This document shows, one piece after another, positions 8,381 through 15,175 of a stretch of DNA of 64,000 nt (position 1 is the first letter of the stretch; every line of letters begins with the position of its first letter). Position numbers and translations under genes: made by a program. The notes beneath the pieces are model-generated. The model ran no database searches, was not told where the DNA came from, and saw nothing but the letters and a program-made list of their open reading frames with translations. The stretch spans positions 1-64,000 of the forward strand of contig NZ_CP108443.1 in NCBI RefSeq assembly GCF_041435355.1, in the 5' to 3' direction. The DNA comes from Streptomyces sp. NBC_01276. GTDB taxonomy: Bacteria; Actinomycetota; Actinomycetes; Streptomycetales; Streptomycetaceae.

Positions 8381-9180
8381 GCCTGCTCCCCCGTGGTGAA
8401 GAAGCCGGTCAGAACGGGGGCGAGGACCTCCGGGGCGATGCCGTGCTCCTGGCCGGGGAAGACCTGCAGCGTGAAGTTGTCGGCCAGTGACGCGAGTTCC
8501 CGCGCCCCGTCCAGCATGTGCGGTGCGCCCGCGTCCCCGCTGCCCACGAGGACAGGCACCGTCACGGACTGCCAGCGGTCGGCGGGCAGCGGCCGGCCGG
8601 ACATGGTGTCGCCCATGACCTGGCCGTCGTAGGGCAGGGTGCGTGCGTTGGCCTCCATGCCGGACCAGAAGGGGGCCTGGCGCATTCCGGCGACGGCCTC
8701 GGCGGGCATGCCAACGGCCGCGGTCATGAAGTAGGTCACGGCATCGCCGTACGCCCCCTGCCCCACGAGCTCCGTCAGGTGGGCGACGTAGTCGACGGGA
8801 AGCGGCGGGCGGCTGTCGTCGGTGATGAAGGGCGGCTCGTACACGGCCAGTCGGGTCACGGCGCTGCCCCGGGCCACGGCTTCCAGGGCCAGCACGGCGC
8901 CCGAGGACATGCCGAAGAGCATCGCCTCGCCGCCCACGCGCTCGATCAGCGCGTCCAGGTCCTCCACCTCGCGCTGGACGTCGTACGCCGCGCTGTCACC
9001 GCTGTCGCCGCGGCCCCTGCGGTCGTAGGTGATCACGGTGCAGTGCTCGGCCAGCAGGCCGGCGAGGGCGGCGGAATCGCCGCGCGTCATGAAGGCGCCG
9101 CCGACGAGCACTACGGCAGACCCTGCGCCTTGCTGCTCATAGGCGATAGCCGTGCCGTCTGCGGAGAACACCTTGTCCAT
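8377..9180 (-). CDS. Alpha/beta-hydrolase
   Basis: A 267-residue hydrolase from ATG 9180 (MDKVFSADG); a start five codons upstream is less likely. The fold is clear: oxyanion strand VVLVGGAF, the ITYDRRGRGDSG motif, nucleophile elbow GMSSG with Ser92, an acid after strand six (VGSGDAGAP), and the late catalytic histidine in GQEHGI. It is close to the small streptomycete hydrolases encoded with TetR repressors. It is first in a two-gene minus-strand operon with a DHFR-fold reductase and is read away from a palindrome-bearing promoter. The substrate is unknown; esters or lactones are possible. Confidence 0.85.
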   Translation of the reverse strand: MDKVFSADGTAIAYEQQGAGSAVVLVGGAFMTRGDSAALAGLLAEHCTVITYDRRGRGDSGDSAAYDVQREVEDLDALIERVGGEAMLFGMSSGAVLALEAVARGSAVTRLAVYEPPFITDDSRPPLPVDYVAHLTELVGQGAYGDAVTYFMTAAVGMPAEAVAGMRQAPFWSGMEANARTLPYDGQVMGDTMSGRPLPADRWQSVTVPVLVGSGDAGAPHMLDGARELASLADNFTLQVFPGQEHGIAPEVLAPVLTGFFTTGEQA

Positions 9181-9243
9181 GAGAAGCCACTCCAAATGTC
9201 TGCGCGGTACGCAGGGCCAGAAACCCTGCGTTCGGAACTAGAC

Positions 9244-9281
9244 GGTACAGTACCCATATGAGTACTGGTCAGTCCAGTACT
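9244..9281. promoter_or_regulatory. Palindromic TetR operator in divergent promoter
   Basis: Two inverted repeats lie between the hydrolase and tetR genes: GGTAC-A-GTACC (9244-9254) and AGTACTGG-TCAGT-CCAGTACT (9261-9281, perfect 8-bp arms). The shared GTAC cores suggest one dimeric repressor bound to both. The position, straddling both promoters, fits autoregulation plus control of the hydrolase/reductase operon by the adjacent TetR protein. Confidence 0.75.
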
Positions 9282-9316
9282 CTTCTGTGGGGGCGAGACG
9301 GATGGAGAAGGAGTCG

Positions 9317-9928
9317 ATGATGGACAGCCGTTCAGCGCGCAAGCACGAGGCGATCCTGGAGGCCGCGACCAGCGTCTTCCTCGACAAGGGGTACTCGGGG
9401 ACGAGCATGGACGACATCGCAAAGCGGGCCGCGGTGTCCAAGCAGACCGTCTACAAGCACTTCGCGGACAAGGAGAAGCTGTTCGCCGAGATCGTCCTGG
9501 CCACCACCGACCGGCTCGACACCACCATCGACCTGCTGGCCGGCATCCCGACCGACGCCGCCAACCTGGAAGAGAGCCTCACCCGGCTCGCCCGCCAATT
9601 CCTGACGACCCTCACCCACCCCCAGGTCATCCAGCTGCGGCGCCTGATCATCGCCAACGCCGACGTCTTCCCCGGCCTGGGAACCGAATGGTACGAGCGG
9701 GGCTTCCAACGAGGGCTCGCCACTCTCGCGGCGACCTTCCAGCGACTGGCCGACCAGGGACTGCTCCGTATCGAGGACGCCCTCCTGGCCGCTAACCACT
9801 TCTCCGGTCTCCTGCTGTGGATCCCGGTGAACAAGGCCATGTTCACCGGCAGCGCCCAGCACACCGACGCCGACCTCGACCATTACGCCGCAGCCGGCGT
9901 ACGCGTCTTCCTCGCCGCCTACCGCTGA
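9317..9928 (+). CDS. TetR/AcrR-family transcriptional regulator
   Basis: A 203-residue regulator. The N-terminal TetR helix-turn-helix is textbook: AILEAATSVFLDKGYSGTSM, then DDIAKRAAVSKQTVYKHFADKEKLF. The helical C-terminal ligand domain has the TetR_C pattern of the AcrR/AefR-like group (LTRLARQFLTTLTHPQVIQL followed by RRLIIANADVFP). ATG 9317 or 9320 is preferred because AGAAGGAG sits 5-8 bases upstream; starts at 9287 and 9302 lack as good a site. It is divergent from the hydrolase/reductase operon across a perfect palindrome and probably represses both directions until a ligand binds. Confidence 0.9.
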   Translation: MMDSRSARKHEAILEAATSVFLDKGYSGTSMDDIAKRAAVSKQTVYKHFADKEKLFAEIVLATTDRLDTTIDLLAGIPTDAANLEESLTRLARQFLTTLTHPQVIQLRRLIIANADVFPGLGTEWYERGFQRGLATLAATFQRLADQGLLRIEDALLAANHFSGLLLWIPVNKAMFTGSAQHTDADLDHYAAAGVRVFLAAYR

Positions 9929-9971
9929 CCCCGCAAAGCCCCCATCCGACCACCTCTCGAGAGAAGGCCGT

Positions 9972-10022
9972 ATGACCTGGTCCGAACGCACCGTCATCCG
10001 CGACGGCGTCCGCATCTTGTGA
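9972..10022 (+). pseudogene. Start of an alpha/beta-hydrolase gene, cut after 16 codons
   Basis: ATG 9972 begins MTWSERTVIRDGVRI, which resembles the first strand of streptomycete alpha/beta-hydrolases (ERTVxRDGVRLVCRDW), then stops. It sits 40 bases after the TetR gene. The downstream DNA is transposon debris, so this is probably the 5' stub of a gene removed by insertion. The fragment is short, so the identification is tentative. Confidence 0.35.
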
Positions 10023-10135
10023 ACTGGCACGCCCATGGCAGCCGGTCGTCCTCCTGATTGGCACCGGACGGCAGCAACTTCGCCACCTCGTGACAGCCAT
10101 GATCACTACAACCGCCCAGGCTGAGCAGGAGACAG

Positions 10136-10290
10136 TCATCCCGCCCTGGCTGACGCCGATCCAGTGCCACCGCCGCACCCATTCACAGGTGAGCAGCCGT
10201 GTGGAGCGCGGGAGGAGACCGACCGGGGCAAGGCTGTCACGGACACGGACCGCTCCCGCCGGGCCGGTGGTGACGGCCTCTGGCCGCCGG
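10136..10290 (-). pseudogene. Fragment of a second zinc-ribbon-type recombinase
   Basis: On the minus strand this stretch reads GPAGAVRVRDSLAPVGLLPR followed by STRLLT. That matches the C-terminal region of the recombinase-like gene at 1762-3221 (NPAGAAHIRDSLAPVGLLPR, then STRLLT). The DNA is similar but diverged, so it is a relic of a related gene and not a fresh copy. It abuts an IS5 remnant. Confidence 0.65.
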
Positions 10291-10659
10291 CGCCTTCCTC
10301 GCGCCGACGGCGCGCTGGTGGGCACGCACGGCTGTCGAGTCCACCGAGACGTCCCAGCCGATCCGGCCCGCGGCGTCCTCGACCGCCTGGATCCGAGACA
10401 AAAGCATCGTCCACGTTCCACCAGCTGACCAGCAACGATGCCGTTTTCAGACCGTCTCCCACGGCCCGAACCACTCCGGCAGATCCCGCCACTGCACACC
10501 CGTCCGGACCCGATAGAGCACCCCGTTGATCACCCGACGGTGCTCTCTCCACCAGCCCCCACGAGCACCACCGGGAGGTAAGAACGACTCCAGCCACTCC
10601 CACTCCGCGTTCGTCAGATCCGCACAGCCCATACAACCAGCCTGACCCCAACACCCCAC
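10290..10659 (-). pseudogene. IS5-family transposase remnant
   Basis: From 10659 the minus strand encodes MGCADLTNAEWEWLESFLPP, then HRRVINGVLYRVRTGVQWRDLPEWFGPWETV, the N-terminal DUF4096-like part of an IS5-family transposase. After a shift and small deletion, the reading resumes at IQAVEDAAGRIGWDVSVDST and AVRAHQRAVGAR, the first catalytic Asp region. The rest is missing and the end runs into a recombinase fragment. Non-functional. Confidence 0.75.
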
Positions 10660-10746
10660 TCACATAAGGAGATCCGAGAAAGATCGCCTAGGCTTGCTGA
10701 CCGGGCCAGGTACACCGGCCCGATCGTCACTCATGGGGGAAGTCGT

Positions 10747-11247
10747 ATGAAGAAGATCCTCACCACTGCCGTGGCAACAGGCCTGGCGCTAGGGGGTTCC
10801 TTGCTGGCCGCACCCACGCAGGCCTCCGCAGCCTCTTGGCACCACATCGAGAACATCAACGGCCGGTGCCTGGAGGTCGAGAACGGCTCGAAGGCAGACG
10901 GCGCCCGCGTGCAGCTCTGGGACTGCGTGGGGCAAGCCGCAGCCAGCTGGCACCTCGTACCGACCGGATACGAGTCAGGCTGGTACTACATCGTCAACGA
11001 CGCCACCGGCAAGTGCCTGGAGATCGAGAACGACTCGTGGAAAGACGGTGCCCGGGCACAGCAGTGGACCTGCAACGGGCAGAATGCAGCCAAGTGGTCC
11101 TTCTCGTGGAAGGACGGCCACTACCTGATCGGGGGCCTCTCCAACGATGAATTCCTGGAGGCCGAGAACTCCACCAGCTACAACGGCGCCCGTGTGCAGC
11201 AGTGGAGCCTGGAGGGCCAGCGCGGGGTCTACTGGAATCTGACGTGA
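10747..11247 (+). CDS. Secreted ricin-type beta-trefoil lectin
   Basis: A 166-residue protein with a signal peptide (MKKILTT, hydrophobic core, cleavage after TQASA near residue 28), then a beta-trefoil domain. Three repeats are visible: CLEVENGSKADGARVQLWDC, CLEIENDSWKDGARAQQWTC, and a third (FLEAENSTSYNGARVQQWSL) in which Cys is replaced by Phe or Leu. The Q-x-W positions have diverged to ASW, AKW and VYW. It likely binds polysaccharide outside the cell. A long 5' leader follows a short AT-containing promoter zone at 10670-10740. It resembles the lectin at 441-980 in build, but the two are not close copies. Confidence 0.85.
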   Translation: MKKILTTAVATGLALGGSLLAAPTQASAASWHHIENINGRCLEVENGSKADGARVQLWDCVGQAAASWHLVPTGYESGWYYIVNDATGKCLEIENDSWKDGARAQQWTCNGQNAAKWSFSWKDGHYLIGGLSNDEFLEAENSTSYNGARVQQWSLEGQRGVYWNLT

Positions 11248-11358
11248 GCCTGCCCCGCCGCCCGTGATCCACAGCCCTCACGGCACGCCGACGCCATAAC
11301 CTCCGGTCAGCAACAGGACCTGCCGTCAGAATGATCTTGAGTTGTGGATCATGGTGCC

Positions 11359-11590
11359 GTGATACGTCGCCATGAACTGTCCGATGCCGAATGAGAACTC
11401 GTACAGCCGCTGCTGCCCCGGCCTGTTCTGGGGCAGCAGCGGCCAGACAACCGGACAATCCTCAAAAAAATCGCGTAGAAGTTCCACACCGGGCCGGAAT
11501 GGCAGGACGTACCCGAGCGATACAGCCCGTGAGCCAGTCTCCACACCCATTTCCACCGCTGGGCAGCGGACCGAACCCCACAAACCTATG
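11359..11590 (+). pseudogene. IS5-family transposase N-terminal remnant with nonsense codons
   Basis: Read from GTG 11359, the frame gives VIRRHELSDAE, a TGA where family members have Trp, then ELVQPLLP, later RPDNRTILKKIA, a TAG, and KFHTGPEWQDVPERYSP. This is the start of an IS5-type transposase (RRHELSDAEWELVxPLLP and RTGxxWRDVPERYGPW) with at least two stop codons. An open frame on the opposite strand over the same bases is an artefact. Confidence 0.65.
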
Positions 11591-11674
11591 GCCCGCCAAC
11601 CAGAAACAACACCGTGACCTGCCGGAAGTCCGGGCAGACCCTGGGCGGGACAAGCCCCTACACCGGTACCGGAC

Positions 11675-12283
11675 TCACCGGCCGACCTCGCCGGAGCCCC
11701 CTTCGGCCGGCTCGTACCCGGAGCGGCCGCCCGGCCCGAACAGACTGCCTCCGAACGGGTGTCCTCCGGCCGTACCCGGCGGACCCACTGGCGGCGCTAC
11801 ACAGTGGCGCGCCATTTCGCCTTCGAGGCTGCTGAAGATCATGGAGTCGCGCCAGCCGTCGGGAAGCAGCGCCGTGTCGCGCAGGCGTCCCTCATACGTC
11901 ATACCGATCTTGGACAGCACTCGGGAGGAGCCGAGATTCCTCGGGTCACAGGAAGCATGGATCCGGTGAAGCCCCAGCTCGCCGAAGCCGTGCGCGAGCA
12001 GCTGCCGACTGATTTCCGTGCCGATACCCTGCCCCCATACGCGGGGATGCACGATGTATGAGATCTCGCCCTGGCACTGCTTGTGGCTGCGAACATGCAG
12101 CTCACCCATGCCCACCACATCCCGCCCGACGCGGGCGACATAAGGAAACCGGCGCTGAGGGATGTCCGACCAGGCCTTGACCGCGCAGTCCACGAAGTCC
12201 CGCGTCTGGACCTCCGTGTTCGGCCCCCAGGACTGATAGCGGGGGCCTTCGCCCGTGAAGGTGGACACGCGGTTGGTTGTCAC
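11675..12283 (-). CDS. GNAT N-acetyltransferase, 5'-truncated
   Basis: A RimJ/RimL-type GNAT domain: YVARVGRDVVGMGELHVR is strand 4-5, YIVHPRVWGQGIGTE is the acetyl-CoA pyrophosphate loop, and LHRIHASCDPRNLGSSRVLSKIG is the C-terminal half. Family members have about 30 more residues before WGPNTEVQTR; here the first codons (MTTNRVSTFTGEG) lie in the end of an IS3 remnant, so the true start is lost. The last ~45 residues, after FSSLEGEMAR, are a Pro/Gly-rich extension of doubtful origin. It is probably non-functional, although the acetyl-CoA site is intact. Confidence 0.7.
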   Translation of the reverse strand: MTTNRVSTFTGEGPRYQSWGPNTEVQTRDFVDCAVKAWSDIPQRRFPYVARVGRDVVGMGELHVRSHKQCQGEISYIVHPRVWGQGIGTEISRQLLAHGFGELGLHRIHASCDPRNLGSSRVLSKIGMTYEGRLRDTALLPDGWRDSMIFSSLEGEMARHCVAPPVGPPGTAGGHPFGGSLFGPGGRSGYEPAEGGSGEVGR

Positions 12284-12695
12284 GCGGCGAGCATGAGCTT
12301 AGCCGTGTGGTGTCGTCGCTCGTATTCGTTCGGGCTGAGGTGGCCGTTGGCGGAGTGCCGGCGGCGGGTGTTGCAGCGAGTCAGCCAGGCGAAGACGGTC
12401 CTCCTGCAGGCGACGGGGTCGCCGTAGCCGCGGGCGCCCTGGAGGGTCTCGCGCTTGAGAGAGGCGTGGAAGCTCTCGCAGGCCGCGTTGTCCGCGCTGC
12501 TGCCGACAGTGCCCATCGACCGGGTGACTCGCAGATCCGAGCACAGGTCGGCGAAGGCCCGGGACCCGTATTGCGCCCCGTGGTCGGAGTGGAACATCGC
12601 GCCGTCCAGGCCGCCTCGGGTCGCGGCCGCCATCCGCAGCGCGTCGGCGACCAGGTCGGTGCGCATGCGGCCGGAGCGACAACGACATGCACAAC
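12280..12695 (-). pseudogene. IS3-family transposase OrfB, C-terminal remnant
   Basis: The minus strand encodes the second half of an IS3-type integrase core: MFHSDHGAQYGS with the second catalytic Asp, GSSADNAACESFHASLKRE with the catalytic Glu, and RRHSANGHLSPNEYE near the end. The first Asp and all of OrfA are missing. The break is near 12695, where an unrelated gene begins. The right end of the insertion lies inside the neighbouring acetyltransferase. Confidence 0.85.
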
Positions 12696-12722
12696 CGACA
12701 GGCCCGCAGCGCGCCGTCCGGG

Positions 12723-13142
12723 TCAGTGCCCCTCGCGGACTTCGAAGACGCCGCTGTCCCAGTACACGGACGGCTCCTCGGCATCGCTCGGCCAGTCGCT
12801 CTGCAGATGGCGGCGGCCGTGCCCCAGGGCCCCTACCCGGTGCGGGCTCAACCGCCCCGCCACCAGGTCGTCCGCCTCGGCGTCCGTGATCGGCAGCACG
12901 GTGCGGTACTGCGCGTCCTGCGAGGCGACCCCGTCGATGTACTCGGTGAACACGCTCACGAAGGCCTGCGAGCACAGGCCGCACCGCTGAACAGAGACGA
13001 TGAAATGCGAGTCGTCCCGAATCATCCTCTCGAGCCGAACCCCGTCGCGGCTGCTGTGGTGCGCCCGCGCCACCGCAGCGTCCTCGGCGCAGCATGCCAC
13101 GCACCCGAAACCCGCACGGTCACTACCGTCTTGCGAACCCAT
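12723..13142 (-). CDS. Conserved hypothetical protein
   Basis: A 139-residue protein from ATG 13142, which has an AAGGGG-type ribosome site; longer upstream readings lack one. It contains CVACCAED near the N-terminus and CGLCSQAFVSVFTEYIDGV in the middle, so two CxxC pairs that could hold a zinc. The remainder is mixed: ITDAEADDLVAG, and an acidic end EEPSVYWDSGVFEVREGH. I do not recognise the family. The 3' end abuts an IS3 remnant, so the last residues may not be original. Confidence 0.5.
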   Translation of the reverse strand: MGSQDGSDRAGFGCVACCAEDAAVARAHHSSRDGVRLERMIRDDSHFIVSVQRCGLCSQAFVSVFTEYIDGVASQDAQYRTVLPITDAEADDLVAGRLSPHRVGALGHGRRHLQSDWPSDAEEPSVYWDSGVFEVREGH

Positions 13143-13358
13143 GGATCCCCCACCCCTTAGCCGTCCCTGACCGGCCCCCCACCCTAACAACCCACAGTGA
13201 GGCCCGGCCGCTGAACCAACGAGCATGCGCCGCCCGACCTGCGGGCAAGCAAGCCGTCTGGCGAGGCCGGACAAGTTCGCCGGCGGAAGCTGGACTTCTT
13301 CGAGAGCCCGCGGCCCGGCAGCGCTTCCACGGAAAGCTGCTCCTGGTCGGATGCACAG

Positions 13359-13392
13359 CGGCGGCCGCGCGTGGCGATACGCGCGGCCGCCG
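13359..13392. terminator. Strong GC hairpin, terminator-like
   Basis: A perfect 14-bp inverted repeat (CGGCGGCCGCGCGT, 6-nt loop GGCGAT, complement). No T-run follows, as is usual in streptomycetes. It lies in the spacer upstream of the hypothetical gene at 12723-13142 and may be a relic terminator of a lost gene. Confidence 0.6.
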
Positions 13393-13497
13393 TGAGTGCG
13401 ACGCGGTGACGTAACGCAAGGCCCGACGCCGCGCGGAGACGCCCCAGGTCAGCCGTTCCGCCCGTCGGCCTCGTGGCGCCGCCGACGTGGCGGACAT

Positions 13498-13632
13498 TAC
13501 CGAGCTCTCCCCCACCGAGGGCGACCCGGGACGGGGGTGCAGCCGCATCGCGGCTCGCGCCAGCGGAGCCAGCTCGGGAAACACCGCGGTGACATCGACC
13601 GGCCGCGGCGGTGTGGTCCGTGCGAAATCCAT
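13498..13632 (-). pseudogene. N-terminal fragment of a streptomycete hypothetical gene
   Basis: From ATG 13632 the reading MDFARTTPPRPVDVTAVFPE, then LAPLARAAMRLHPRPGSPSV and GESSV resembles the first 45 residues of large streptomycete proteins that begin with VxxxFPELAPLxRxxxRLHPRPGxPxxxDSSVGGP. The similarity ends abruptly at about 13498. It is probably a truncated gene start. The call rests on memory of the family pattern. Confidence 0.4.
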
Positions 13633-13767
13633 GCTGTCGATCTTGTCACCGGCCACCGACAGCCCCGGCCGCCCCAACCGACGCCCACGCTCGACCGGCC
13701 GGGCAAGGCACGCTCGCTCGCTCGCTCGGTCACGGTGACGACGAGCCCGCCTGTGCGGCGACTGCCG

Positions 13768-15165
13768 TCAGGCCTCCCCCGTGAGCCGGAGGTGGGTGCG
13801 TGCGGCCTCTCTCAGGTGGTAGTCGCGGCCGCGTCCGCCGTGCCAGTCGAGGATCCGGCGTTCGGAGCCGGCCCAGGTGCGGAGGTGGGGGCGGATCCCG
13901 TCCGGGGTGATGCCGAGTTCGGCGAGCGTCGCCAGGGCTGTCGGGGAGGGAGCCCCGCAGCCGTCGTCGGCAAGTTGTTCCCGTACGAGGTCGAGGAGGA
14001 CCGGCACACACCGTGCCTGCGGGTCCTCGGTGATGCGGTGATGGGCTCGCGCCGCCGCGAGGCGGGGTGCGGGCCAGGGGCTCGCCAGGGCGGCCTCGAC
14101 CCGTGGGAGGAGGGGACGGGCCGCCGGTCCCAGGAGGGCGACCGAGTGGAGGTGGGAGGCCGGATCGGGATCCGCCGACAGGAGGGCGATGGCACGGTCG
14201 GCCGGGCCTCCGACACGGGCCAGCGCGACGGCCGCCGCGACGGCGTTCCCGGCGGTGGACTGCCCACTGTGCCGATGTGCCATCAGGTCCCAGAAGTTGT
14301 GCTCGTCGGCCGGCGGCTCGTCGCCGTCCTCCTCGTGGGCGATCTCCCTCAGTGCCGCGATCGTTTCGGGGTCGGCCGATCCCGCGTCCCCGAGGGCCCG
14401 TGCCACGTCCGTGACGTGCTCGCGTGCGCGCAGCAGACGTCCGAGTTCCGGGTGGAGCCGCGGTGTGACGGCCGGTGTGAGGCGGGTGAGCGCGCGGTTG
14501 TCCTCGGTGAGGTACGGGGACCTCAGGACGGCCCGCCAGAGGTCGAAGCGCCCGGTCGAGGCGGCCAGGGCGCCGAGGGCGTCGGTCTCGTCCTCGCCGT
14601 CGGGATCGGTGACGAACTCCGTCAGGCGCCCGTCACCGATCAGTCCGAGGATGAGCCGGGGGTCCCGGGGGGGTGCGGTCCCGTGCCGGCGGCGAGGGGA
14701 AGCAGGGCGGCGGCGAGCTCGGGGTGGGCGGGCCGGCGGGTGAACGGCAGGAGCGCTTCGAGACTCCGGAACGTGGTCGGCCGCGCGTGGGGGACGGCGG
14801 CGCGCAGCAGGTCGACGGCTTCGTCCTCGCGGTCGCGCCATCGGGCGGTGAGCCGCCACGCCTGATCGGACCCCCGGCCGTGCCGGTCACCGGCGGCGAT
14901 CCGCTGCCGGGCCACGGTGACCAGGGCCTTCGGGTCCGCGTCGAGGACCCTTGCCTCTCGTCGGCCGTGGTCGGGGAGGCCGACGAAGCGGGTCCGGTCC
15001 CGGCCCGCGCGGCAGCCGTGGGCACCGGCCTCCGCCAGAGCGCCGACCAGCCGGTCCGGGTACGGGGCCCCGGCTTCCTCCATGAGCAGTACGGCGGCCG
15101 CTTCCCGCAGCACCGGCTCGGGATCCGCCAGGGATGCGGCGGACCACCGCCGGACGGCGCGCTGC
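13768..15165 (-). pseudogene. HEAT-repeat-like protein, 5'-truncated and frameshifted
   Basis: The coding reading enters at about 15165 with RRWSAASLADPEPVLREAAA and continues as alpha-helical repeats to about 14680, where it meets a run of seven G (14667-14673). One base removed there would join LPLAAGTAPPRDPRLILGLIG and continue in the next frame to the stop at 13768. The helical repeats (ARVGGPADRAIALLSADPDP, and RVEAALASPWPAPRLAAARA) look like HEAT/armadillo repeats, a binding scaffold. The 5' part is missing: it meets the divergent STAND-type fragment head to head near 15170. Function unknown. Confidence 0.6.
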
Positions 15166-15175
15166 TCGGTGTGCT

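Noticed and set aside
11326-11583. Minus-strand 85-residue reading (YEFSFGIGQFMATYHG)
   Set aside because: The plus strand shows an IS5-transposase start with two stop codons over the same bases; the minus frame is an accidental complement.
14673-15175. In-frame extension of the STAND-type reading upstream of 15176
   Set aside because: It overlaps the HEAT-like gene on the other strand and has no similarity to the STAND family; recognisable sequence starts near 15176.
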